Shown here piece after piece: positions 45,231 to 54,472 of a stretch of DNA of 63,139 nt. The notes below the pieces were generated by a model. It worked only from the letters and a program-made list of their open reading frames with translations, did not search any database and had not been told where the DNA came from. The stretch's first letter is position 1. Every line of letters starts with the position of its first letter. Source of the stretch: Cryptococcus deneoformans JEC21 (Eukaryota; Basidiomycota; Tremellomycetes; Tremellales; Cryptococcaceae); NCBI RefSeq assembly GCF_000091045.1, contig NC_006693.1, positions 1,131,162 through 1,194,300 on the forward strand, read 5' to 3'. The translations under genes were made by a program, and so were the position numbers.

Positions 45231-45742
45231 AATAGGATTTGGAGTTTGATAAGGGGGGATGACCTCAGAAAAGGCGATCTAAACCCGGAGGATCGTCACC
45301 AAACCTTCCCGCGTTTGTCCATCGGTGTCCTGTTCTCCGTTAAGTTGGCCCTGGAATTGGATGAAGGACTTCAAAATTAATGGGAAGTTATGTAAGGAGA
45401 GAATAAGTAACGGTTAAATGAGATAGAGAGTAGATGAAAAATAGATGGCATGATAATTCTACAGCCTATGTACTCGGTCTTCCCTCCGTCCGTTCTGCGG
45501 ATTCGTTCTACGACTATTGCTAATCAACCGTCTCATCGTATACAGGGTTATGTACAGGATAGAAATTCGCAAAGTCGTACGCCTAAACCAGCACATAACA
45601 GCACATCTTGGCCATCCCCAGTCTCCGAATGCCCCATGTGCCCTATACATTCCTCCCCAGCCCTCTTCAGAGCATTTCACCAAATCGACCCTTTCTTCGT
45701 GAATTGCCGACAGCCGCTATCCAGTTCCCTTCCACCCACTCA
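45231..45742. other. Convergent intergenic region
   Basis: 512 bp between the 3' ends of the transporter and the next minus-strand gene. No signal beyond 3' UTR sequence. Confidence 0.4.
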
Positions 45743-47591
45743 TTAACAATCGGAATTTTCCTTTCCTCCCCGGGCCAACAAGACATCCATCTCCTCGCGG
45801 GTCACCAGCTTCACCCGCACCCCCAGCATTGCGAGCCTGCTCCGGTAGGCTTCTAACGTGAGTTCGCCTGTCTCGGAGTCGATAGCGTCGAAATCGGTAT
45901 CAACAGGATCACATTCGTGGGACCTTGGATGAAGAGCGGCGGGAAGATGATCAGAGACAGGGAGTTTCTCACGAGAGCCAAAGGATGTATAGGAAAAAGA
46001 GTCGCAGTCCGATGATATAGAAGAGGGATTCATAGAGGGAGTGGTATCTACAGTAAATTTGTAAGCGTAACTCCATGCTGCAGATCACAAGGTGCTCACG
46101 GCTATTGGATATGAGGGAGGCGATGATGGACGATTTCACGTCGGACACATCCACAACAGTGGATAGCTCCTCCAGACCCCTCAAGAACTCTTGTGGTTTC
46201 ATAGGTCTTCGAGCGTGGGCAGCCTCAGTGCGATGAGCAGAGGCTCCATTGCCTTCATGTACTCTGTCATGACCAGAGCCTCTGCCGCACAAGCCATCAC
46301 TCTCAGGACCGTTGCGGCGATTAACCTTCCGAGACAGCTTCTCGTCTCCCGGTATATCTTCCACACCTTCCTTTTTCCCTTCATCATCCAAATCCGCCAA
46401 AGTGCGTTTGTTCGCCTTGGTCGGATGAAGGCTGCGGCGTATATGCGGGAGCGGAAGGCCATTGAGGAAACATTGTTTTGAAAGTGACGCGGCACGATTG
46501 AGGAACAAGAAAATGGTCGCGTCGAGGTGATACCTTGCCTCTTTGTTCAAAATGGCGTTGGCACGGTCGCTGATCAGACAATTGGGAGGCGACGACCAAA
46601 AGTCCTGCAGCCCTGCCAGTTCCTCAATGGAGTAACTATCCCGCAGATATCCAAAATGTCGTCCGGTTTTCCCCAAAAACTCGCTATCCGCCTCCAGGGC
46701 AATTACGGGGATGTCTGAATCCGAGTGCTGATAGAGATACACAATTCTGTAGAAGTATTCATTGATTATAGAAAGACCGAAGATGCAGCCCGAGATGGCG
46801 TAACCCAAGATGACATACCACATAGTTTGAAACACGCCTTCCTGACGGAGGTAGTTAAGGGCTTTCTCGTCGCTCTGTCTTTTGGCCTCGCCTGTAAGGA
46901 GAGTCGCTAATTCCATCCACTTCACTTCGATGACTGCGTAAAGCATCCGTTTCCGGAACGATGGAGAGCTAGGATCGTTGACATTGCCGATGAGGGAGGC
47001 GTCCGGAGTAATGGCACCGCCGTTTTTTGAATTGGATGTGTATTGTGATTGAGAGGGCTAGGTTGGACACATAAGCGTGCGTCACCTTCTGAACAAGCCA
47101 TGACTCACGACTCCCAAAACTTTCCCCGTCTGCCGTCTGTACACATCCACCAGATCTAGCTTCGCCCATTCTTCGTCCTTTCCGCTGTAGAAGACCGTTT
47201 TCAAATTTGCTTTATGTCTGAACGTTGTAGCGATCAGCTTGGGGTTCTCCTGGATGAAGCGGTCAAGATAGCGACGAACATGTCCGTCGTCGAACATTTG
47301 CTCATCAACGATTCCCCCGTCTCTGTACTCATCGGCCCAATCTTGATTGAGATAGTCAACTTGGCATGCCTCATCGTAGGAGCGGATAGTAAGGTATTCG
47401 GAGACCTCATAAGGTTCGTTGAGGTCGAAGGGGATGAGAGAAAGAGGATATGGTCGGTCTCTGTTTTTAGGGTGGCCGCCGTATGCAATGGGATCGTCAC
47501 GAGGGGATTTTGGAAGTTCGGGAAGTGCCTGATATGACGCGGGTGAGAGTGAGGAGTCGGAAATAGCTTCGCTTGCTTTGGGAGAGGCCAT
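45743..47591 (-). CDS. Unidentified subtelomeric protein with a Glu-x-Lys motif
   Basis: About 580 residues from ATG 47589-47591, with two introns (near 47,059-47,107 and 46,051-46,101), both in frame. The N-terminal half is soluble (YPLSLIPFDLNEPYEVSEYL). The middle reads RKRMLYAVIEVKWMELATLL, then ALNYLRQEGVFQTMWYVILG, CIFGLSIINEYFYRIVYLY and VIALEADSEFLGK. Alternating hydrophobic strands around VIEVK followed by a helix resemble the core of PD-(D/E)xK nuclease-like folds found in many fungal subtelomeric and crinkler-type proteins, but this is an inference from pattern. The C-terminal ~200 residues are charged and disordered. I do not recognise the family. The gene looks intact. Confidence 0.65.
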
Positions 47592-48344
47592 TAGGGAAGT
47601 GGAGGTGGAGTAAGGGCCAGCATAGCAGGGAATTGCATGGATAGTGGAGACGATGAGTACTGGCAAAGGTAGAGGGAAAGGGAAGAATGGCAATGGGATT
47701 TATCGGCGGGAAGCGCTCTAGATGAGAATAATAATACTCTAGTGGCGGCGACGGCTTTTTTTTGCGTGTTTGGCGGGTTTCGATTATCTTCCGAGGAACA
47801 CGGGCCGACAAACCTATTTTCCGCGGCATCGCTTGTTCGATCTGATAGGCGACGTTTCGTGTTTCTTATCTTTACTTCTTATCATCCCAGATCACATATT
47901 CATACAACAACAGCGACCGCGGCCAGTTTCTACACCGATAGCATGTCCTTGAATTATAATCTTCAACAATCCGCAAAGACGGGATGGATGCGCATGAGAA
48001 AGCCACAGTGTAAGTCTAGTTCGCTTCGATGACGACGGCTTTGGCTTATACAATGATCCAGTAGGTCCCATTCACACTTTTTGCCCCCTGGCTGTTGGCC
48101 TAAATGCGTAGATATATAATCTGCAAGATCTCATGCATGGAATGCGGCCATAGATGCATCCATGGTTCCTTGTATGTGCATAGGGTACCATCGACATGCT
48201 CATATTCGTGACGACACCTGCCGATGCGTTATCAGTCTTGTTTATTATTCACTTCTTATGCTTCGCCGCCTGTCGCTTGATCTTCTCCACAATCATCGTG
48301 AGGAAAATATAGATATATAATAAAGCGGTCGGTGCATGTTTGTT

Positions 48345-49000
48345 GAGGATCCTGGCTGTAAGTGATTTTGGACTTTGCGCATCCGACAACTACCCTGCTG
48401 ATGTTACGAAACAATCCAGCTTCCCATTACTCTCTTCTTCGACATTTACCACGATTTCTTTTGGGGTGCCAACACCCGGGCGGAGGAAAAGTGTAGGAAA
48501 AAGCGCGGGATTATGCGTGGGGCCTTGGATGTAAGGACTTCCAACTTGCGTCCTTTTCCACCATCCGCTGACGCTGAACAGTCAGCTTGCCTTCGCACCC
48601 GTTCGCCTCCGCTCGCTCATATTATCTCATTTTCCCCATATTGGCCCTCAGGAGGACTTGAAATAACGGTGTTGTACCAGACGCTGGTGGAACATACTGA
48701 TGAAGCAGGAACGGAAAAGAAGCAAGGAAGTGAGCTCGGAAGGACCGTAGCTCAGTCAGCCAGTGTGCCATTGAGGAAACAGCAATGTACGCCTACATTT
48801 CAAGAAGGCCCGAACTAGCAAACAAGTTGCAGGACTACACATGGGGTCTAGGATGTAAGTGCTTTCGATCTAAACGCTTTAAACGCTTTTCTCGCATCTG
48901 CTGATGTTGTATACACGCCTGCTCGCTTTGTTTTGCGTAACACTTCTTTTGGGATTCTACCCCCATGCCCGGTTCCAATTCTTCCCATTAGATGATTCGT
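48345..49000 (+). repeat. Diverged tandem modules
   Basis: Three modules begin with GG(A/C)TGTAAG at about 48,352, 48,527 and 48,852. Modules 1 and 3 also share CTGCTGATGTT and TTCTTTTGGG-x-x-CC...CCCGG in the same order. Modules 2 and 3 are preceded by similar words (TGGGGCCTTGGAT and TGGGGTCTAGGAT). Likely old tandem duplicates of one unit. Confidence 0.4.
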
Positions 49001-49313
49001 TCTTCAGTGAGGCTGCCCAGAATGATATGTTGGATTGAGAATGACTTTCTTTCGAGGTGTCAGTGTTTTGTGAGTTGCGGTCGACCTTCACTCCTCTCTG
49101 TCTCTCCTATTGCGGCTAATTCCTCCCCAAATAGACTATAGTACCCCCTTTCCCTACCGTTAATACTTTCCCATTTCCTTAGGCTGGGTAAGGAATAGTA
49201 TAGTTATTACATTGCTGACATGTCGGCACATATAATTGTCCGAACACGTTCCGCTTCCATTCGAGTACCCTTCCATTCCATCTATGTATCGATTTTATTG
49301 CTATTCTATTATA

Positions 49314-49381
49314 TATTCACTCGCCATTCGCCCGTTCCCAAGCTGACCTCCCCCCCCCCCCCGGCGGAAGGCGAGTGAATA
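49314..49381. repeat. 12-bp perfect inverted repeat around a 13-nt C run
   Basis: Left arm TATTCACTCGCC (49,314-49,325), right arm GGCGAGTGAATA (49,370-49,381), separated by 44 nt that include 13 consecutive C (49,350-49,362). It could form a hairpin or i-motif/G-quadruplex-like structure. Confidence 0.75.
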
Positions 49382-49990
49382 CTCGTAAATTGTATAATAA
49401 AAGATAGACGATGTATATGGTATTGATGGGAAGACGAAAGAGAAAGAGAAGAGAACTAGAACTTGGGGGAAGAGAACGAGAGTAATAACGAAAATGAGAA
49501 TGAGAAACGAGTCCTAGAAACCAGAACCAGAAGCTAGGACACAAGTTGAAAATGAGAAACAAAGTCTCGAAACCGAGATAAGAGACCGAGGGAAGAAACC
49601 GGAACAGCATTGTTCATCCATGACAGCCTCATTGACATCCTCGTGGGTCTCCATGATCTCATTGGTGTTTCGGAATTTGATGAATCGTCCTCAATAGCAT
49701 GAGGAAGAGGGGGGCTAACAGACTAAGCAAAAAGCAAATGAGTCAACGTTCAAGAGGGGTAGAGAAAAGAGCATAAACCTACCGTGCTTGACCAAGTCTC
49801 GTCGTGGGAGATGTGAATTAAGGGGAAAATCAATTATATGAATATCTACTTGTGTTGATCGTCGTTTTTTCTGGCTTCCATTCCCTTTTGTGTCGGCCTA
49901 GGGACCTATGATATCAAGTCTTTACAACACCATACAGGTGTACTATCATCGCAAGAAGGTTCACGCTCAGTTTTGCAGTGTTGTTTTGGG

Positions 49991-50736
49991 TTACGACGGA
50001 AAGAAATGATCCCCCATAGCAACAATAGCGGCGACCAGCCCCCAAAATCCAATGAAGCAGCATACGATGATTATGGAAATCTTTACTTGTCTGGCGCGAT
50101 CTAAGTCATCGAACCAAAATAAGGTGGTCAGATAAGGACGTTCCAGACGTTCGAGGGCAAAATTGGCGAAACTGCCGAACTCACTAGCATCTTTGTCCTT
50201 CTGCGTCGGCTCCACAATCACGCCCAGCTTCTCAGGGGGATCTGACACGAAGGTGAACCAGATATCCTCGGTTACAACTGGCCAATTTCTAGGGTGAGCC
50301 GATGCAGTCGAGCTCAAGCGGAAGGAAATGTGGTCGGCTGGATATTCTGCCAGTTCAGGGATATAACGACATATGTTTTGGATGGTTTTCTGAGGGCAGG
50401 CGAGATGAAGGGTTGATGCTTTAGTCCTCATGCGGTTCACACGGAGCAAATTGGCTCTTCGAATGGAACCCAAACTCACCTCCTTCGTCTTCCCTACCAA
50501 GCCTACATACTCCTTAGGATCGTCAAATCCAAACCGAGGGGGGGCATACTGAACGTTGTGGAGCAAGATCAGCAACACAAACTGTCGCGCTATGGCAGTA
50601 GACTCACTACAAAGATCACCCTCGACACGAAGTCGCTAGGGCCCGGAGGGTAGGTCGGCGCCTGGTCCTCGACATCCACGTCAAACGACTCTGTGTCCTT
50701 GTTTAATAGTTTCTGGTACTCAGGTGGTTCCGACAT
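49991..50736 (-). CDS. Small single-helix membrane protein, unidentified
   Basis: ATG at 50,734-50,736 (MSEPPEYQKLL). Two introns: a 59-nt one (about 50,547-50,605, with a GCTGATC branch-like site), and one of ~96 nt starting GTGAGTTTGG after KTKE. Both keep frame. The soluble part reads APPRFGFDDPKEYVGLVGK, YIPELAEYPADHISFRL, VVTEDIWFTFVSDPPEKLGV and FANFALERLERPYL. One C-terminal helix, VKISIIIVCCFIGFWGLVAA, ends at MGDHFFPS. This is the layout of a tail-anchored or type I-like protein of ~165 residues. I do not recognise the family. The stop is at 49,991. Confidence 0.6.
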
Positions 50737-52249
50737 GGCGTGGTTGGGGTATCAAAGGGTTGTAAAGAGTGAGCAATTTGGAATTTGGTTGGTGAGGTGC
50801 GTGTATCGGAGGATGTGGGCTCCACACACTCAGAAATCGAAGGAGTCCTCCCGGCCCCGTCCCGATCAGCAGGCGCGCTGATTACGAGTGCTATTCGTCG
50901 CTTGCCTATTACAGGCTGCAAAGGGGCGGCAAGCGCGGCAAGGCGCGCGAATGCCATCTGATTCCTTCTTGTTTGGTTCATGCGGCGGAAGCAGCATGCG
51001 ATACTCTGATTCCTCGTCTGAGATCCCATCGTTTCATACCTCACTACGAATTCAGAGCACCAAAGGATTCTCCTCAAATTCTTTTAATTTCCACATACTT
51101 CTATCTCTATTTACCCCTCAAGTCACATCACAATCCTGATAAAATATCTGGCCAACAAGCTCCCAGCGTCTTTCCGGACTGTATATCCGTGTATGTCGAG
51201 AGGAAATCTTATACTGTACATGACTTTGCTGACATGGTACGGTGGCGATAGGCTAGTGTATCTACTCATCTTCATTGTTTTTCCCCTGTTCCGAAGCTAC
51301 CATCATGGCTCCTTCAGGCTTCTTGAGCTCCTTCCGGTGAGTAGGCGTCCCAGTTACCATCACCTCGCGATGCTAAATGGGGCACGAACAACTGCTCACA
51401 TCTTTCCCATAGTCGGTCTTATTAGCCTTGCTCAAGAGATGCACCCATTCAGACTTAGTCTATAGGTGAAGGGTTGGGTATTGTGAGTCTATTAGACGAA
51501 AGATTAAGTCGGGATGTCTGTCTGACATCGCATCGGTGTAGCCTGTGAAAGGTTTGGCCCGCTGCCGATGTCCCTTTTATCTTACTGCTGGCAAGATTAT
51601 GCGGTACCAGGCATGGCTTGACCGCTTCAGCGACCCTTCGGTCATTTGCCACACACTGCCACCGCAGTCCCCTCAGTCTCCTCGCCCATCCACAGCGACT
51701 CTAGCTACTAACTAGCCCTTTGCCTGGCATCATCTCCCGGCCCCCCTATCTCGTCTACGCACGCTTCCTGTTCTATTGAGGATCAATTGTTTAAGGAGGC
51801 CATCTGCGACAAAAGTCATTCAATAACGGCCAGCAGGAGAACGGAGATGGAGCTGAAAAGGGTTCGAGTCCCAAGGCGGAGCCCATTATCGGTGGTTTGA
51901 TTTAGGATGGGGCCTCCGACCTACCATTGTGGATGATGTGAACAGTGACCAAGATAGCCGCCTCATGGGACTTCTGGCCTGATGGCCAACGAAGATCCCC
52001 GGGTGTTTACTCCCACCCTACTCCGGTTGACACGAAAGCCGGTATTGTCTTGACTTTGGGCTCTCCTCAAACAGCCCGCTGGAAATGATGCCTCCTTTTC
52101 TACAACGTTCTTGCCACATTCATCGCCATGCTTACAGCGTTCACTGGTTTAGCCCAGCGTTTCGGTGACATGACATGGGCTATTGTCGAAGTCAACAACA
52201 AGCTAGCTATAATACCGAAGATCGGCAGGCAATGAGGGCGTCTGTTCTG
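50737..52249. other. Subtelomeric spacer and left flank of the transposase remnant
   Basis: 1.5 kb without a supported gene. A short open start at about 51,305 (MAPSGFLSSF) followed by a GTGAGT donor goes nowhere after splicing. From about 51,830 the sequence resembles decayed coding DNA leading into the transposase remnant, but I cannot place it. Confidence 0.35.
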
Positions 52250-53240
52250 GAAGTGGCAGATTTTTCTGAACCTCAGCGCCAAGATACTCGAGCTGCTCGA
52301 TCGCCCTATCGTGACATCTGCCTCCGAGCTGCAGAAGAATGTCAAATCAATCTACAAATCCCTCGATATCAAGCCAATCCTCGCTGATAACCCGAAGTGT
52401 CCTACCAAAGACTGCCAAGCTACTCTCTTCCAAACCACCAATAGCGAGGAGGGCTTGCCGATCTACCAGACAAGTGCCATGAGTGTAATACCCCTCTCAA
52501 AGAGGCGGGGAAGGTTCTGGTGCAGTTCTTCCCGAGACAATTTCTGCAGTCAGTGCAAGGACATCTATGTAATGTCAAAGGGGTAGAATGTCTAGTTGAG
52601 CAACAGCAGGTATTGCGAGCGCAGCAAGATGGGCGGGATTGACACCTGGGTCACCCAGGTTACATGCGTGATGCACGTGCTGTGAAGGTCTGCCGACATC
52701 AGCTGGAGGGTGAATGCTATCACGACGATGGTCTTCAGCGAGAGAGAGGCTGTCTTGTCCTCACCATTAACGTATCCATTGATTACGCCGATCCATCGCG
52801 GTCTCGCAACCGCTCTCCCTGGTCAATGGGCCCTATCCTCTGCAGTTGGCTGATCTTCCCAACCAATGTCGTTTTCGATTGTCATTCATGATGATAATGG
52901 GAATAACTCCAGCTCCCAGCGAGCCGCCAGGCTGCCTTCTTCATCGACTCTTATTGGCATTGGGGGTCGATCTTCTAAGTGGAGAGTGTGACGGGCTTTG
53001 GATTAAAACGCCTGGGCACCCTACCGGTGAGTGGTTTCGTCAGTTGTAGAAATCCTTTCGCTAACAGTGTGCGGCATAGGACGCAAGGTCTATGTCAGAA
53101 CTGGAACCATCTGCTGTGGTCGTCCAGCTGCGGTTGCCATCACTGGTGTCAGCCACTTTTCAGGAAGGAGGACGAGAGGAAGACATGCATGCTCCAAGTA
53201 CAGCTGTAGACAAACGACCGAGGACACGAAACTAAAGTAG
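52250..53240 (+). pseudogene. Decayed Tnp2-type (CACTA/En-Spm-like) transposase
   Basis: Fragments in three frames match the Tnp2 order. A helical lead reads LELLDRPIVTSASELQKNVK. A zinc-ribbon-like part has CPTKDC and, in the next frame, CHECNTPLKE. Then CLVLTINVSIDYADPSRSRN with SPWSMGPI (the family's L-x-L-N-x-D-W-F...S-x-G-x-I), LADLPNQCR with MGITPAPSEPPG (NLP...R and GI-x-PGP-x-EP), and GRKVYVRTGTICCGRPAAVA followed by a His/Cys patch. A spliceable GT-AG intron of ~54 nt (about 53,026-53,079) is preserved before GRKVY. Frame breaks lie near 52,450 and 52,837, and an in-frame stop near 52,638. The catalytic acidic residues cannot be placed with confidence. Ends and terminal inverted repeats were not found. 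Confidence 0.65.
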
Positions 53241-53388
53241 CGTCAGGTGTTTTGTTCCGGCCTCTACGAGGACAGTGACACCGCTACAGTTAGTCAGGCC
53301 TAGCGTCGACCAAAGGCCTGTAAGTTTTATGTGATTTATGACAATAAATATCCAAGGCTAACGAACATTACAGCCGCTCCAGCGATAA

Positions 53389-53919
53389 ATCGCTGGGCAA
53401 TCTTCCCCAACCCGTCCACGAGATAATCCCCCTAACCTTCAGCTCCCCAACACACCGTCAAATCTGCGTCCAAACCAATTTCCTTATACGCAGGCTGACG
53501 TTGTGCCCATACCAGGCTATCCAGGATGGGGACGGACCAACTGGACAATAGGAGATGGCAACTGCCAGTTTAGGGCCTTTGCAAAGGCTCTAGACAATGG
53601 CAGAACATCCCACCAGGAGGTTCGTCGAAGGGTGGCAGAGGCCATGGTCCAAAGGCCTTGGAGGGATTTTATCTCCCACAATTACATTTCCCCACGGGAA
53701 TTGGAGGAAGATGCCCGGCGGTTGGCACAAGACGCGGAGTGGGGAAACCACACGAGCCTTTGGATGATGGGAGCACTATGGGAGGTCAGCATTGCTGTTC
53801 TCTGCATAGATGCAGATGGGTCCCTGAGCTGGCTCACGGGATACGACGGGTTGGATGAGGGTTATTTATGTTTAGCTTTTGTCAACGGCAATCATTACGA
53901 AAATTTATTGCATTTGTAG
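53389..53919 (+). CDS. OTU-type cysteine protease (5' end unresolved)
   Basis: An OTU domain: deubiquitinase-like, cleaving ubiquitin or related conjugates (family knowledge). The core begins GRTNWTIGDGNCQFRAFAKA, with the catalytic DGNC and following F-R-A. Next come VRRRVAEAMVQRPWRDF and EWGNHTSLWMMGALWEVSIA, the usual central helix-strand. It ends YLCLAFVNGNHYENLLHL, with the catalytic His-Tyr. Both catalytic residues are present, so the domain looks active. No in-frame ATG exists upstream before the stop at 53,386-53,388. Either an upstream exon is used (a GTAAGT donor at about 53,320 and an acceptor at about 53,493 would keep frame) or the gene is 5'-truncated. It sits ~150 bp after the transposase remnant on the same strand, so it may have been part of that element. 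Confidence 0.75.
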   Translation: MAGQSSPTRPRDNPPNLQLPNTPSNLRPNQFPYTQADVVPIPGYPGWGRTNWTIGDGNCQFRAFAKALDNGRTSHQEVRRRVAEAMVQRPWRDFISHNYISPRELEEDARRLAQDAEWGNHTSLWMMGALWEVSIAVLCIDADGSLSWLTGYDGLDEGYLCLAFVNGNHYENLLHL

Positions 53920-53964
53920 AATAAAGGATAGGGTTCCAGTGACCAGGATTCTTCGGTACCCACC

Positions 53965-54090
53965 ATGTTCAACCGACCAGCCAATGGCCAATGCATATGG
54001 TTGGACATCACCCCTCCCATGGCAAGAACAAATTGGACTGCTAGTGATGGGCATTTCCTCTACCGGGCATTCTTGATGGCCTACATGGGT
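53965..54090 (+). pseudogene. Truncated OTU-like duplicate without the catalytic cysteine
   Basis: The frame reading ITPPMARTNWTASDGHFLYR then AFLMAYMGV lines up with GRTNWTIGDGNCQFRAFAKA of the intact OTU domain just upstream (53,527 onwards). RTNWT, DG and the (F/Y)RAF block are kept, but the Asn-Cys of the active site is replaced by His-Phe. The homology ends after about 30 residues, where the dispersed repeat (copy B) begins. Confidence 0.6.
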
Positions 54091-54097
54091 GTAAGCG

Positions 54098-54372
54098 TAC
54101 AGAGGAACGAGGATAGGAGTAAGACAGAGAGAGGGACGAGAGGAAGACACAGAAGTAGTTTTGGGATGCAGATGAGAGGGGGAGAATGAAGAAGGCAAGA
54201 GGAAGAGCAGGTGGACCGTGTGAGGAGGGGTCAGGGAGGAGAGAGGTACGGACGGAGGATGCAGGGAAGGTGTGAGAAAAATGAGTCAGCCCATAGATCT
54301 GGGAAAGATATACATGCATTGTGCGAGATATACCCCATTGCCAAAAAGTCTGCTCGTCATAACCAGAACCTC
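54098..54372 (+). repeat. Dispersed repeat, copy B
   Basis: Collinear with copy A at 25,250-25,540: GAGGAACGAGGA near the start, GACGAGAGGAAGA, GGACCGT, GAGGATGCAGGGAAGG, GTGTGAGAA, GTCAGC, CTGGGAAAGATA and CATTGCC. It abuts the truncated OTU fragment, as if inserted into it. Confidence 0.6.
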
Positions 54373-54472
54373 CAGCAAGCCTAGGTAAACTATGCAATTC
54401 CAGTTATGAGGCGATATCCTGATAGCATTTGCATATTCTCTTTCATCTACATGTCTATGAGAGCAACGTTAA

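Larger units (their letters stand above)
47592..49990. other. Subtelomeric spacer with repeats and a hairpin
   Basis: 2.4 kb without a supported gene. It holds diverged tandem modules at about 48,345-49,000, a 12-bp inverted repeat around a poly-C run (49,314-49,381), and a purine-rich tract with internal repeats (49,480-49,600). Short open frames lack family resemblance. Confidence 0.45.

Noticed and set aside
48740..48820. D-arm-like word (TAGCTCAGTCAGC) at about 48,750
   Set aside because: No matching T-loop or acceptor stem within tRNA length. Chance similarity.
50580..50608. 26-29-nt intron in the small membrane-protein gene
   Set aside because: A 59-nt intron with a branch-like GCTGATC also keeps frame and is of normal size.
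51780..51880. tRNA-like T-loop (GGTTCGAGTCCC) near 51,860
   Set aside because: The bases after it (AAGGCGG) need a complementary 5' acceptor strand about 65-75 nt upstream, and none is present. No D-arm or anticodon arm fits.
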